From assembly GCA_047967505.1 (NCBI GenBank), contig CM106538.1: a stretch of 64,000 nucleotides of DNA; one strand, written 5' to 3'. Within the stretch, counting starts at the first letter, position 1, and every line of letters starts with the position of its first letter. A model generated the notes under the pieces. That model was not told the origin of the DNA, ran no database searches, and saw only the letters and a list, made by a program, of their open reading frames with translations. This document shows positions 10,544 to 22,539 of the stretch, one piece after another. Source of the DNA: Dipteris shenzhenensis. Its lineage: Eukaryota > Polypodiophyta > Polypodiopsida > Gleicheniales. A program made the translations under genes and the position numbers.

Positions 10544-10725
10544 ATTTATTGGAGAGTTATGCCATTAATTGTCAGCTACTACTACTAAGTTATTGGAGAG
10601 TTGTGCCATTAGTTGTTAGCTATACTAATTTATCGGAGAGTTGTGCCATTAATTGTCTGCTACTAATTTATTGGAGTGTTGTTCCATCGATTGTCAGCTA
10701 CTACAAATTTATTAGAGAGTTGTAA
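10544..10725. repeat. Minisatellite, about 45-bp unit, 4 to 5 copies
   Basis: Repeats contain TTATTGGAGAGTTGTGCCAT, then TAATTGTCAGCTACTA, with a unit length of about 40-46 bp. They begin at the upstream edge of the helicase relic, whose own sequence (GTTTGTCAGCTACTAATTTAG near 10510) resembles part of the unit. Confidence 0.8.
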
Positions 10726-10859
10726 TATTGCCTTTGTTCTTTATTAAGCATTCGTATTTGGACATAATGATCTTCTGTTGATATTAGAAGATCTGCTAGT
10801 TGCAAGAGCTACAATCTGTTATGTCAATTGGATCCATCAAGATGGCACTTTTTAAAAAA

Positions 10860-12148
10860 ATTAAAAAAATGCCGAATATATTAAGAGGGTGGTCAACCCT
10901 GAAAAAAGAAAGACCTTTATACAAAAATTGGCCTAAGAGTGGGCTACCTGCTGCCCTAGACCTACGCTACAAGTAGCACCACGAGGCAGGTGGATGGGTG
11001 CTAGCCACTTATTAACCCCACTCTAACTACCAATAGGTATCCATTGACCAGAGTGTCTATCCTTTGGGTAATCCAGCTCAGATCCCTGAGATTGGCTTTG
11101 ACAAGTGCCAGAATGGCGGACTCTCTCTAGCCCACCGGGACCCCTCGCTGAAACATGATCTTCTTCTGAATGTCCCAAAATCGCCATGCATGTCGTCGCC
11201 TTGACGTATGGCTAGCACGCAGCTAGAGTTGATAGGAATCTTGTAATGTCTCCCATGAGGGCCGGTAAGAATTTAGCCATAAGGCCCGAATATTTGATTG
11301 CCAAGCCCATTCTTGCCCAAAAACTTATGGTAACCACACAGTTCCACATTAAGTGGTGAGCTACCTCTGTGGATTTACCATAGAACGGGCAACAAGGATT
11401 CACCGAGAACCTCTTGGCAAGCTTGCCCCGCATAGGCTGCCATTGGTTCATAATTTTCCATAGGAGGAAGCTAGCTTTTTTGGTGACGTAGGCTTTCCGA
11501 ATTCCCTTTAATCTATCCTTCCACCAAAATTTCCCTCGCCAAAGCAACCATTTGCGATTTAGGTCTGAGGCGTGGGGCCTACCTTGCATCAGACGGTTGT
11601 AGACGGATTTGGCAGAGATCTTACAGAAGCATTGTCTTCCCAGGGTCCAATAGTTAGCATGCCAGCCTGTGGATGGGCATGTGACCACTAGTCAAGGGTG
11701 GATTCTAAAACTGCATGGACCAAATCAGTTTCCCCATCATTTAGCCGAAACTTCTACCTCAAACAGTCAATAGGAATCCAGTCCACCTTTTCGGCATCCA
11801 AAAGATCAGACTAGGAACAGATGCCAGGTCCATTTCTTCGAGGCATTTCTGTCTCTCACCAGGTCCATCGCTACAAAGGATTTGCCGCCTCTTCGCGGAG
11901 CAAGACTCCACCAAATATTCTCGACTAGGCTTGCATCCCCCTTCATCCCCAATTGTCCTTTCTAGGAAAGACAACCTATGGTTTCTTTCCAAGTCGCCAT
12001 CATGCCGGTCACCAGATCTGATCCCACAATGGAAATGGGGAACATTGAGAACAGACGATCATACCACGAGAGCTCCTTCCACACACCCGCCCCCTTGCTT
12101 TGGTTTTGGCTAATGAGTGCTTTAACAATTTCAATCGAGGGAGAGTTG
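10860..12148 (-). mobile_element. 5'-truncated LINE, 3' part of ORF2 and tail
   Basis: Minus-strand frames 12171-11962 and 11992-11759 resemble the end of a LINE reverse transcriptase (GVWKELSWYDRLFSMFP, GSDLVTGMMATWK). The frame 11688-11212 is a zf-RVT region (WRGKFWWKDRLKGIRK, KASFLLWKIMNQWQP, AHHLMWNCVVTISFW). The tail near 10880 carries TTAATATATTCG on the minus strand, also present at the end of the LINE fragment at 39575-41140 (41086-41105). The two therefore belong to the same family. Several frameshifts are present, so it is a dead copy. Confidence 0.82.
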
Positions 12149-12467
12149 GATGAATAAAAAAGATAGAGCATGCCTTGCCTTTACAGCCACCCTCACCCAC
12201 TATAAAAGCTATTGGACAACACAATCACAAAGCAAAATGACATTCACTCAAAATCTTCATCCCTACACACAACTACACTCAACACATCCTTTGGCCACAT
12301 ATCATCAGGAAGCCATACAACCTCTGCCCACTCCTCATCACTCACATGTATCACTAAAGTCCAACATAGAATCCCTCAAATGAAAGACCACATATCCGCG
12401 GCCCAAACTCCAGTGATATAATCATTTTCCTCTTTGACTACAACAGTAAAAAAATATTTAAGGCCAA
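12149..12467. repeat. Dispersed direct repeat, left copy (about 0.32 kb)
   Basis: Matches 23353-23699 at about 90% identity by eye, from AAAAAAGATAGAGC to TAAAAAAATATTTAA. It lacks a 34-bp stretch present in the right copy (after AAGTCCAA). It contains TATAAAAGC on the plus strand near 12202. Its left edge abuts the LINE fragment. Confidence 0.8.
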
Positions 12468-13255
12468 GACCCAATGGGAGTAATCGACGGGGTGATGGTC
12501 TTTCTATCATTGTATCATGCATAAAATATTATCTTAGGAGAGACGAATGAAGGCAACCATGCATTGTCGGCGCACTTGGTTAGCCTAGCATCTCCTCCAT
12601 AGGTATCCCATACTTTCGTTCCATACTCTCAAAGCATGCAATGAATTCACAAGTAGGACAAGAAGTTATGCCAAAACTCAAGATGAATCGATAAAAGAAA
12701 CTGCAGCGTCAGCAACAACGAGACCCTCACCAAACATCACACCCATCTCCTAAATGCACAAATATCACCCTTGCATACAAATTGATCTACAATCTCAATG
12801 ATATGGATGCAATCGCATCCAACATGTATGCAAGATAGTAAGAAATGCTAGCCTTAGCAAAATGAGACCCTCGCCAAACCTCTTCCCAAGAAGATTCGAT
12901 GACGGAGTCTGCAGCCTCAACAACAAGATCCCCTCCAAAATTCACAGCCGTCTACCTCTCCTCAAGAGGAGATAAGCTTCCTAACTACAGACCACAAATT
13001 GTATTGTGTAAAAGCATTATAGTAGGAGTGACGACATGACACAAGCTCAACAGCCCCACTGGGTTATGCACATGGCATCTCAACTCCGAAATCAAAATAA
13101 GCCATAACCTGAGGATAGGTAATAAAATGGATCCGAAAGTATGTTGTCTCTATGCCAACATGGACTTAGGTAGCACAGAATGTGTGTGTAGAGTAGCGGC
13201 AAAGCTCCGCTTGTACTTGTATAAGGCTATGAATAATCCCTCTTAGGAATCCAAC
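12468..13255. other. Intergenic or element-internal DNA, no gene recognised
   Basis: No frame of note. Two weakly similar stretches (GAGACCCTCACCAAAC near 12720 and GAGACCCTCGCCAAAC near 12864) suggest an old local duplication. Confidence 0.45.
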
Positions 13256-13278
13256 TTGCATGTTCTACATGCAAGTTC

Positions 13279-13448
13279 TGAGAGTGCTCTCAACGGAAGC
13301 AAGAACGGAAAAAGGAGAGAGAGAGACAGAGAGCCACACAAGTTTGGTGGGTGCAGAACCACCCTAATCTTCTTTTTCATTCATTTATATATGTGTTTGA
13401 GTATTGTACATAACTGGGGTTAAGGCACAGTGACCTTTAACCCCCACA
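13279..13448 (-). repeat. 3' LTR of copia copy 1
   Basis: 170 bp, TG...CA on either strand, opposite the 5' LTR at 19025-19194. A minus-strand TATATAAA lies at about 13384-13391. The 5-bp AGTTC target duplication adjoins at 13274-13278. Confidence 0.93.
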
Positions 13449-13462
13449 ACCTCCCACTTAAA
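13449..13462 (-). other. Polypurine tract of copia copy 1
   Basis: Directly inside the 3' LTR, the minus strand reads TTTAAGTGGGAGGT, the expected purine-rich primer for plus-strand DNA synthesis. Confidence 0.75.
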
Positions 13463-13505
13463 GGACAATGTGCCTTTAAGGGAGAACAACCAACCAGTGA
13501 GCATA

Positions 13506-16500
13506 CTATCCAATGCCCATCAATACACGACAATACTCAAACCGCTGAATAGGTAGACTCTTCGTCAGCATATCTGCAGGGTTATCATCTGTATGAACCT
13601 TGACAAGCTCTATGCGCTTGTCCTCAAGTACCTCCCTGATGAAATGGTACCTGACCTCGATGTGTTTGGTCTTTGCATGAAAGACCGGATTCCGTGCTAG
13701 CTGAATAGCACTCATGGAATCACTATGCAATGTCGGTACACCTGTATGAATCCCCAAATCTCCCACTAGTCGATCAAGCCATATAGCCTCCTTGCAACCC
13801 TCTGTGGCTGCAACATACTCAGCCTCTGTGGTAGACAAAGCAACGCACTTCTGTGCGCGAGACATCCACGACACTACACCACCTGCAAAGGTGAACACAT
13901 AACCAGAAGTGGATCTCCTACTATCCACATGCCCTGCATAGTCTGAATCTGTGTACCCAAGTACACGCATGTCTCCTTTACCAAAGCAAATGCACATCTC
14001 CTTGGTACCCTTCATGTACCTCATGATGCACTTAACTGCCTCCCAATGCCTCTTTCCTGGATTAGCCATATACCGGCTAACAACTCCCACTGCAAATGCA
14101 ATGTCTGGTCTAGTAGCTATCATAGCATACATAAGACTCCCAACTGCTAATGCATAAGGAACCTTGGCCATCATGGCCCTCTCCTCATCTGATTTGGGAC
14201 TATCTGTATGACTCAGTTTCACATATGGAGGCAATGGAGTACTCACTGCCTTCCCCCCCTCCATATTGAAACGCTGCAATACTTTTGTAACATACTCTTT
14301 TTGTGAAAGCCAAAGGAGTTTCCTACTCCGATCATGCGTGATGCGCATACCAAGAATATGACCTGCAAGTCCCAAATCCTTCATATCAAAGGCCTCATGC
14401 AACTTGGCCTTTAATACATCTAGCTCATAAGTATTCTTGCTAGCCAATAGCATATCATCCACATATAGTGCCAAGATTATCAGGCTATTATCCTTAGCCC
14501 TTTTAGTGTAGAGGCAGTGATCAATTTCACTCCTTCTAAAACCCTGGGACTGAATGAAAGCATCAAACTTCTGATACCATTCTCTAGGTGCTTGCTTAAG
14601 ACCATAGAGACTCTTTTTCAGCTTGCAAACTAAATGCTCTTTGCCCTTTTCTTCAAAGCCTTCCGGCTGCACCATGTAAATGTCCTCATGCAAATCCCCA
14701 TGCAAGAAAGCTGTCTTGACATCCATTTGCATAAGCTCCATATCCTCTACTGCCACTAGTCCAAGCATGCATCTAAGTGTGGTCATCTTCACAACCGGAG
14801 AGAATATCTCATCAAAGTCCACACCCTTCTCTTGCTTGAACCCTTTAGCAACCAAGTGAGCCTTGTACCTAGGCACATCATCACCTGTGACCTTCATTTT
14901 GTAGACCCATTTACATGGCAATGCTTTCTTTCCATGTGGCAAAGAAACCAAGTCCCAAGTCTTATTCTTCATAAGTGAACTCATCTCTGATTGCATTCTC
15001 TGATTGCATAGCATACTCCCACTTGCGTTGATCCTCACGCATCATAGCCTCTTTGTAGCAAGAAGGCTCCCCGCAATCAGTAAGCATCACATAGTCTACC
15101 CCTGGAACAAACCTATTAGGCAGTCTAGACACTCTAGATGATCTTCTCAAGGGCATTTCAGTTTGCTGTCCCATTTGCATATCAGCCACATTTGGCTCAT
15201 CATTTCCACCAATAGATGATCCATCATCTACCCTTGATTGTATACTTGTGGGAGTACTTGGTGGCACCATTTCTTGCACATTTGGTGCATGGACAGCTTG
15301 CTGTCTATCAACATGTGCAGGTGGATTCACATCCTGGAAAGTGATTCTCCTCATTTCCACATCCCTCATGGGTGCCTTATGCATCTTCTTCTCATTGAAG
15401 ACCACATCATGGCTGCGTATGATCTTCTTTGCTTCTGGATCCCAGAGACGATAGCCCATCTCTCCACTTTCACCATAACCCAGAAAGATGCATTTCCTAG
15501 ACTTAGGATCTAGCTTCTTTCGAAGCTCTTTTGGCACATGTGCATATGCCTCACACCCAAATATACGCAAATGAGAGTAAGAGGGCTTCTTGCCACTCCA
15601 TGCCTCTTCAGGAATACCACCATCCAAACTCTTACTAGGTGATCTATTGATCACATGCACTGCAGTCTTCATTGCCTCAGCCCAAAAACCACCAGAAAGA
15701 CTTGCATTGGAAAGCATGCATTGCAACCTTTCTTGAATGGTACGGTTCATCTTTTCTGCAACTGGATTTTGCTCTGGAGTACGAGGGGATGTAAGCTCCC
15801 TCTTAATCCCACGAGTATCACAGAAATGCTGAAAGTCATGAGAGAGATACTCTCCACCATTGTCAGTCCGTAGGCATTTAAGCGTTCTACCTAACTGATT
15901 CTCAACCAAGGCCAGCCATTTCTGAAATACCTGGAACACATCACTCTTCCGAGCTATAGCATAAGCCCACACTTTCCTAGTTGCATCATCAATGAATGTC
16001 ACATAGTATTCAGCCCCGCCTAATGACCGTGTAGGCATGGGACCACATACGTCTGAATGCACCAAATCAAGCATTTCAAACTCTTTCTTTCCCCTTCTTT
16101 TATGGGCTGATTTAGTCTGCTTCCCATAGAGACAGTGCTCACAAAATTCAAAATCAGAGAAACTCAAATGCGGTACATAACCCAAACAGCATAAGAGTTT
16201 CATTCCATTCTGGCTCATGTGCCCCAACCTGCAATGCCACAAAGAAGTGCTTGGCTGCTCGGTTATTGCAACAACATGATCATATACCCCTGATACATGT
16301 AAGGGATACAAAGTCCCACACTTGGCACCCCTAGCCAAAAGCATAGAGCCCTTTTGAATTTTCCAACTTTGAAAGCCAAAAGTGGTGTGAAAACCAGCAT
16401 CATCTAGCTGACCCACTGAAATAAGACTCTTGGTCAACTTAGGCACATGTCTCACATGTTTCAAAACAAATGCAGACCCATTTGCAAAAGAAAACTTTAT

Positions 16501-17607
16501 GTCACCTGCTCCCACTATGTCACATGCATAGTCATTTCCAAGATGCACACAACCTGTCTTTCCACTATCATAAGTGGAGAACCATTCCCTATGGCGAGTA
16601 ACATGGAATGAAGCACCAGAATCCAAAATCCAATCCTGGGAATATGCATCATCTGAAGTGGTAAGCAACTCTGCAGATAAACTAGACATGAAGAGAACAT
16701 CATTGTCACTATCACGCGTGACTACATTGATCTCCTCGATCTTCACTTTTCCTTTGTCCTCCCTTGGACTCTCTTCCTTTTGATTTGCACCCCAATTTGC
16801 ATTCTTTTTCTTATTCTTTTGCTCTCTCTTCAGCTTGTAGCAATCCTTTTTCATATGGCCCTTCTTGCCACAGTGGTAACACTCAATGTTCCGTGCCCTG
16901 GATTTGCTATGTGACTTCACTCTTTCTTGGGACTTCCCCCTGAACTGTGATCTGCCCCTTTGCACATTTAAGGCTGCATCCTGCTTGTTGCCATCCATAG
17001 ACTTCCGTCTAATCTCCTCGGCCAACAAGCTACCCACAACATCATCAAATTTCAGTACTCCACCAGGTGCAGAGTTACTGACAGCTGTACGGAAGGTATC
17101 CCATGAGGATGGCAATGAACATAAGAGAAATATTGCCTTAGTCTCCGCATCAAAATTCATTTTCTGAGCCTGAAGCTGGCTGAAAATAATATTGAATTCA
17201 TTCAAATGAGAAGCAATGGAGACCCCTTCCTTCATCTGCAGCTCAAACAACCTCTTCATGAGGTAAACTTTATTAGAGGCAGTTTCCTTCTCATAAGTGG
17301 CACACAGTTTCTTCCACAAATCTTCCGTAGTCTGCTCATTTACTACTGTGAAATAAACTGACTCTGCAAGATGAAGTCTAATAGTAGACTTTGCTAATGC
17401 ATCCAACTCATTCCAATCATCCTCAGACATATTTGCAGGCTTAGCTTCAATCCCTGCCAAGGGTTTAATCTGCTTCTTTTGAATAAGCACATCCCTTATT
17501 TGTTCTTTCCACAAAGAAAAGTTTGTCCCATCAAACTTTCTAATGCTGAAAAACTCCTTTTCAGACGTGGAAGAGGATGCCATGATGCAAATAAAGCAAA
17601 ATCCCAA
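13506..17607 (-). pseudogene. Copia gag-pol polyprotein, one frameshift (copy 1)
   Basis: A single Ty1-copia polyprotein frame; the likely start is the Met at 17583 (MASSSTSEKEF), matching the other copies. Order: gag UBN2-like region (LWKEQIRDVLIQKK), zinc knuckle CYHCGKKGHMKKDC (16838-16885), protease DWILDSGASFHV (about 16610), HCRLGH and CEHC integrase zinc site, integrase core with VHSDVCGP, LRTDNGGEY and the later Glu, RT with LVAKGFKQEKGVDF, MDVKTAFLHG and YVDDML, then RNase H with GYTDSDYAG, STTEAEYVA and RYHFIRE. A 13-bp unit (14984-14996) is repeated at 14997-15009. It shifts the frame at the integrase-RT junction, splitting the reading frame into 881 and 510 codons. All catalytic motifs look intact. 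Confidence 0.95.
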
Positions 17608-19010
17608 ATGCTAGTACCTGCAAGAGAGAATCACACCAAATACCAAGTGCACCCAAATGTGTATGCCACAGTAGACTGAAATATCACCAAAGCTCAAAGC
17701 TCAAAGCATCAAAAGATGCATCTGACTCATGTGCATATACTATGCATCCATATGAGCAAATCTGGCCCAAAAAGAAAATGCCAATAAGTGCCAAATGACT
17801 CAAGCATAAACACTGTCCACTGGCATATGCATCAATAATGTCTCATCCAAGAGAGCATAGCACTATCAGTGCATCACCTGCAATGTGTCAAAGCTGTCCC
17901 TCAGCTTAAAATAGCATCCATGTGCAAAGCGTCCATAAAAATAGCATCCCACAAGGCAATTTGGGCCTATCAGCGCATCCAACAAGGACCGCAATGCATC
18001 CAAATGGCCTATAAATCATCCACTGCAACCCAATGCATACCACAAATGAGCGCACACTGCTCAAACTGCAACCAGAGTGATCTGCATAAGGTATCCTCAA
18101 GAAATCATAGTCCCACGGTAATGAGCGCTACTGAAAAATAGAACCTGAGATGCTTCAAAACATGGGCGCCATTGCATAATCGGACTCAACAAGAAAATCT
18201 GCAAATATCTCTCTTCTGCCAGAACTCCAAAATCCCAACCGATGAGTGAGAAATGGGAGTCAACACTTATCCACTGCCATGTGGCATAAATCTAAGGTTT
18301 CAAAACCTTAGTATGAAAAATGCATAACAGAGAGACGAAATCGAATACACAGAGATTTATAACTCTGAAAATCCTCCACCGAATCACGCAAGAACTGACA
18401 GGTAGGGGTTTTTGGGCGTCCGGAACGCAATGGGACAGACGGTTTTAGAAACCGTGGTCTGAATCACTGGGTCCAACACACGGACTGAAAAACGTTTTTG
18501 AAAACAGAGCTGTCTGTAAACTCCACCGGAGTGCGAATGATGAGCAACATAGAAGTTTTAGAACCTCCTGAGTCCACCGGAACTGACAGATCTGCAAATG
18601 GTTGCTCCAAACTTGAGTTCCAACACCCGGGCAAAAAACGCAAGAATTGACACAGTGAGTCAGAAATCCACTAAAATGATCTCAGATTCAAGAATGAAGG
18701 TGTTTCCAAGCTCCTGAAGTAATGTGGACACCAAAAGCAAGCAATAGTTGCCTCTACAAGTCAATACGGAGTCTCTGTCATCGAACGGAACAGGGAAAAG
18801 CTCAAAAAACGACTTTTTCTTTGAAAACTCTTAACAGGCTCTCAAAACCACTTCGCAAAGCCAAAGTGACTTTTCCAAAGGTTCCTCCAAGGTCTCTGCA
18901 CACTCGGATGCAAGTAAAGTCACCCACAAAGCTTCCCACAGAGCTTCTCCTTCCTCCCACAGAGCTGCTGAGCTTCCAAGCATTCACGCATGCTCAGCTA
19001 GATCACCCGG
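17608..19010 (-). other. Long untranslated leader of copia copy 1
   Basis: About 1.4 kb lies between the primer-binding site and the gag start. It is A/C-rich on the plus strand with many GCATCC/TGCATC words, and no substantial open frame that looks coding. The same leader is kept, nearly identical, in copy 2 (53794-54967) and, diverged, in copy 3 (31653-33180). Confidence 0.8.
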
Positions 19011-19022
19011 GCTCTGATACCA
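19011..19022 (-). other. Primer-binding site (initiator tRNA-Met) of copia copy 1
   Basis: The minus strand reads TGGTATCAGAGC, the standard plant sequence complementary to the 3' end of initiator tRNA-Met. It starts 2 nt inside the 5' LTR. The same site occurs at 33181-33192 in copy 3. Confidence 0.93.
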
Positions 19023-19024
19023 GT

Positions 19025-19194
19025 TGAGAGTGCTCTCAACGGAAGAAAGAACGGAAGAAGGAGAGAGAGAGACAGAGAGCCACACAAGTTTGGTGGGTGC
19101 AGAACCACCCTAATCTTCTTTTTCATTCATTTATATATGTGTTTGAGTATTGTACATAACTGGGGTTAAGGCACAGTGACCTTTAACCCCCACA
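19025..19194 (-). repeat. 5' LTR of copia copy 1
   Basis: 170 bp, matching 13279-13448 at all but about two positions. A minus-strand TATATAAA box lies at 19130-19137, giving the likely element promoter. The AGTTC duplication adjoins at 19195-19199. Confidence 0.93.
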
Positions 19195-19370
19195 AGTTCT
19201 ACATACAACTCCTACATGCAACATGCAAGTTCTACATATGATTCCTACATGCAACATGCAACTCCTACATGCATGTTCTACATGCAATACATGCGACATG
19301 CAACTCCTACATGCAACTTCTATATGCAAGTTCTACATGTCGAGAGAGAATGTCTTACAATTCCTACATG
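19195..19370. repeat. Short tandem repeat array (CTACATGCAA-like), copia target
   Basis: Irregular repeats of words such as TTCTACATGCAA and CTCCTACATGCAACATGCAA. The same words occur at 13256-13278, left of the copia element. The element inserted inside this array. Confidence 0.8.
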
Positions 19371-19529
19371 TAGAGAGAGAATCTCTCCAACTTGTATGAA
19401 TACCCCATAATAGAATGAAGCCCAGACTCTTTGGGGCATTGTGTTGAGTTCTACTTTGGTATTCCAAGCAATTGTTCCCAAGTGTTCATGCTCCCTTGCA
19501 CTCCAAGTCCAAAAGCATGTCCTAACCTT

Positions 19530-19790
19530 GCAACTCCTCCTCCCCTCTCCTCTAACCTTGCAACCCCTACTCCCTCCTCCTCCTCCTCCTCCTCCTCCCT
19601 CCTCCTCCTCCTCCATTCTCCTCCCTTCTCCTCGTCCCTTCTCCTCCCTCTCCCCCTCCCTTCTCCTTCCTCCTCCTCCTCCTCCTCCCTTCTCCTCCCT
19701 CCCTCCTCCCTCCTCCCTTATCCCCCTCCATTCTCCACCTTCCCTTCTTCTCCCTCCTCCTCCTTCCTTCTGCTCTTACACCTTCTTCCT
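19530..19790. repeat. Polypyrimidine (TCC)n tract
   Basis: About 260 bp of almost pure C/T on the plus strand with long TCC runs. It creates open frames rich in Ser, Leu and Pro on one strand and Glu/Gly on the other, which are low-complexity artefacts. Downstream (19790-19985) lies a degenerate CTAAACCCTNAACCTCC series reminiscent of telomere-type words. Confidence 0.9.
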
Positions 19791-20189
19791 CTCCCACTCA
19801 AACCTTAGTCCCTCAACCCTTGACCTCCATGATCTGCGAGGGAGACAAGTTCTCCGCCATGTACTCTACCCTGAACCTTGGATCCTCCTTATGAACCCTT
19901 AAACTCTTCTAAACCTTGGAGCCTCCTTCTAAACCCTGAACCTCCCTCTAACCCTTAAACTCCTCCTAAACCCTTCAACCCCCAATGAAGGCAAAAGACT
20001 TCATTACCCCAACCATGGTGATGCACGTTCCTTTCACACATGCATGCCCTATGTTTGCTTACCACACTTAAGCCGACGTCTCTCATCGGAATATGACCCA
20101 AGGTCCTAAGCTACACTTATACTACAAATGACAACACCCAAATATCTATAGGTGACAAAGAGCCTTAAAACCCTACATACTAAGAATAC

Positions 20190-21141
20190 CCTACTCTTCT
20201 TGCAGAATCCATGGGAAAGAGCCAATAGCCCCCACAGCATCTGGTCCAAAAGAAGGGCTTATATAAAAGGTATGAGAGAAATCTAGAGCTTTCACACATG
20301 CAATCGCTCCCAACACTTCCTTCACTCTATTGAACACTACTTCACAATCCTCACCCCATTGCAGTGGCCCTTCTTTCATAGCTTTTTTTGCAAAGGGTAC
20401 AACAACTGAGATATTAAATGTATGAACCTTGTCATATACTTGACTTTTTGCACAAAAGTCTGCAAACTGTTTAGATGTAGAGGGAGCTGGTAGTAAGATA
20501 AATGCTTTCACCTTCTCCGGATCAGGTTCAATGCCATTTTGAGACACTATATGTCCCAATAACTTCACTCTGGAGCTTCCCAAATGACACTTCCATGGAT
20601 TGAATTGTCCTCCTGCATCATCCATTATGTGGAACACTTGATCCAGTCTCCATGCATGCTCTCTCTTGGAATTATATACACATATATCATTGAGAAATGC
20701 TCTCACAAATTTATCAATAAAAGGGGCCAACACTTCATCAGTGTTCTGCTGATATCATGCTGGTGCATTCTTCAATCCAAATGGTACAACTCTGTAACAA
20801 AAGCAACCCCAGGGTGTGATGAATGTAGCCTTGATTTGATCTTCATGTGCAATTGAGATCTAGAAATATCCAGAATATCCATGACAGACATTGTACTTTT
20901 CATACGCTACCACTCTATCCAATATATCATCAATAAAATGAAGAGGATAATGATTGCTTTTAATTACCGCATTAAGAGGTTTGTAATCAATGCATACTCT
21001 CCATCCTCCTTTGTGCTTGAGAATGATTACCACTAGACTGCCCCAATCTGAATGCTCCACCGGATATATCAGCCCGGCTTTGAGCAATTTATTTAACTCC
21101 TCCTTTAGCACTGCCAAGAGTTCTCTGCGTATCCTTCTCAA
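20190..21141 (-). pseudogene. Gypsy reverse transcriptase and RNase H start
   Basis: Conceptual frames give LNKLLKAGLIYPVEHSDWGS, GWRVCIDYKPLNAVIK, HYPLHFIDDILDRV, then (in a frame with a stop) FITPWGCFCYRVVPFGLKNA. The 20733-20191 piece has VRAFLNDICVYNSKREHA, LLGHIVSQNGIEPDPEKV and a shortened RNase H start (FYISPSFGPDAVGAI). The catalytic motif is FLND instead of F/YLDD, so even a repaired frame would lack an essential Asp. Confidence 0.88.
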
Positions 21142-21368
21142 CTTCTAATAAATAGGTCTGCTGCCCTCTTTTAACTCAATGTACATCAGTTCACATATGA
21201 AACCCTTGATCTCTTCATGTGAGGTAATGAAAAACTTTGGATACCGATGAATAACTTTCATATACTCCTCCCTCCAAACTGGAATTTAGCATGGACAGTA
21301 ATATCTTTTCTCTCTGGGGGTTGCATCAAATTATCCATGTCTTCAAGCTTACTCTCCTCTTTAGCTTC

Positions 21369-22460
21369 TTATATCTCTGCTGCCTGCAACAAATATGTAT
21401 CAGACTCTTTCAACAAAAATGATCCTTGCCCTTCCTCCTTAGATGTAGTACTCTCTTCTTCTGTCTCACTGTCTAACTCCTCTTCCATGCTTGTTTCTTT
21501 TGGCTCTTCCTCTTTTTCCCATTTGCTGCTACTCATGTCAAACTTTTTGGCCTTTCCCTTCTTATTATGCACTGTAATTGTACCCATCTTCCAATTTTGT
21601 ATTGCTCCCACCTATCTGAGCGAAGGTCTACCCAAAATTAGTGGGTATGCTTCCAAACCAGCAGACATAATGTGGCAATTAATGCAACATGATACTCCAA
21701 AAGCATCCAACTCCCGTGCATATACCCAGATACTTCACCTTCACATGGTTTGCCAATCGGAGGCTATAATCTGAATGTGCATTCAATTTTAGTCCCAACC
21801 TCTCCATTCATGCCTGAGTCATGACACTTATCTGTGCACTGCCATCAACATATGCCTCTCCAACACTCATACCTCCACACCATGCATCCACTGGTGGGCA
21901 TATATCTGGAAGATCTACCACAGACATCATCTCCATCTCTCCTCTCATAGGCTCCTACTCATTTCCTTTCCTGGGATTAGCCGATTTCTTCCATTCTCTC
22001 TTGAGCTTTGGGCATAAACCAAGTAGGTGTGCAAAAGTTATATTGGCTGTCGTTCCTTTCAAATCATTCATCAATGTGTATTCCTCTTGACCTTGACCAA
22101 TATGCAAATTTGAAGTTTTATAATGTTTCCTGGGCTTCCGACTCTTCTTTTTAGGTTGAGATGAGATCAAACTCCACATGCTTCCATTTCTTTGTAGAGG
22201 GTCCATTTTATCCTATTGCACTCTTTGTTCTCTTTGCCACCAGCATGATCTCTAGAATAGTCTCCACACTAATAAGGCTGATTGCCTTTCCTTTTCCCTT
22301 ATCTTCCCATTTGACTCCACTGGTAGAGGGCTGATTTAGATCTTTCACTTCCACATTAAAGTCTCATAACCTATTGTTTGTCTTTTGCATTATAGGATAG
22401 ACTTCTCCACAGTGGCGGCTGATATATCCCCACTCTCCACAGTTCCAACACTTCACATTA
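21369..22460 (-). pseudogene. Gypsy protease region and gag zinc knuckle
   Basis: Near 21818-21850 the minus strand reads YVDGSAQISVMTQ, corresponding to the aspartic protease active site of gypsy elements with DGS in place of D-[ST]-G. At about 22455-22400 it reads CWNCGEWGYISRHC. This fits CX2CX4HX4C except that the His is Tyr. The 21611-21369 piece is acidic and Lys-rich linker sequence. Stops occur throughout. Confidence 0.72.
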
Positions 22461-22539
22461 CTCATATAACCCCGTCCTACTCCAGTTGAGCTTCCTTCAC
22501 CTCCTGCCAATGCATCCCTCCTATTATTCTATGCACCTC

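Larger units (their letters stand above)
13279..19194 (-). mobile_element. Ty1-copia LTR retrotransposon, almost intact (copia copy 1)
   Basis: Two 170-bp LTRs begin TG and end CA. They flank, in minus orientation, a primer-binding site, a 1.4-kb leader, gag, protease, integrase, reverse transcriptase, RNase H and a purine-rich tract. The flanking host DNA has a 5-bp duplication AGTTC (13274-13278 and 19195-19199). By eye the LTRs differ at only 2 of 170 positions, so insertion was fairly recent. The only coding lesion I see is a 13-bp tandem duplication in the gag-pol frame. Domain order (integrase before RT) defines Ty1-copia. Confidence 0.95.

Noticed and set aside
10544-10725. A CRISPR-like array
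   Set aside because: Repeats are contiguous and diverged with no unique spacers, and this is a eukaryotic genome; it is a minisatellite.
15238-15513. Plus-strand frames within the copia element
   Set aside because: Antisense shadows of gag-pol; the same holds for 13951-14157, 16886-17167, 51779-51985 and 53072-53353.
19431-19902. Overlapping Ser/Leu/Pro-rich plus-strand frames of 125 and 153 codons
   Set aside because: Produced by the polypyrimidine tract; no domain and no complexity.
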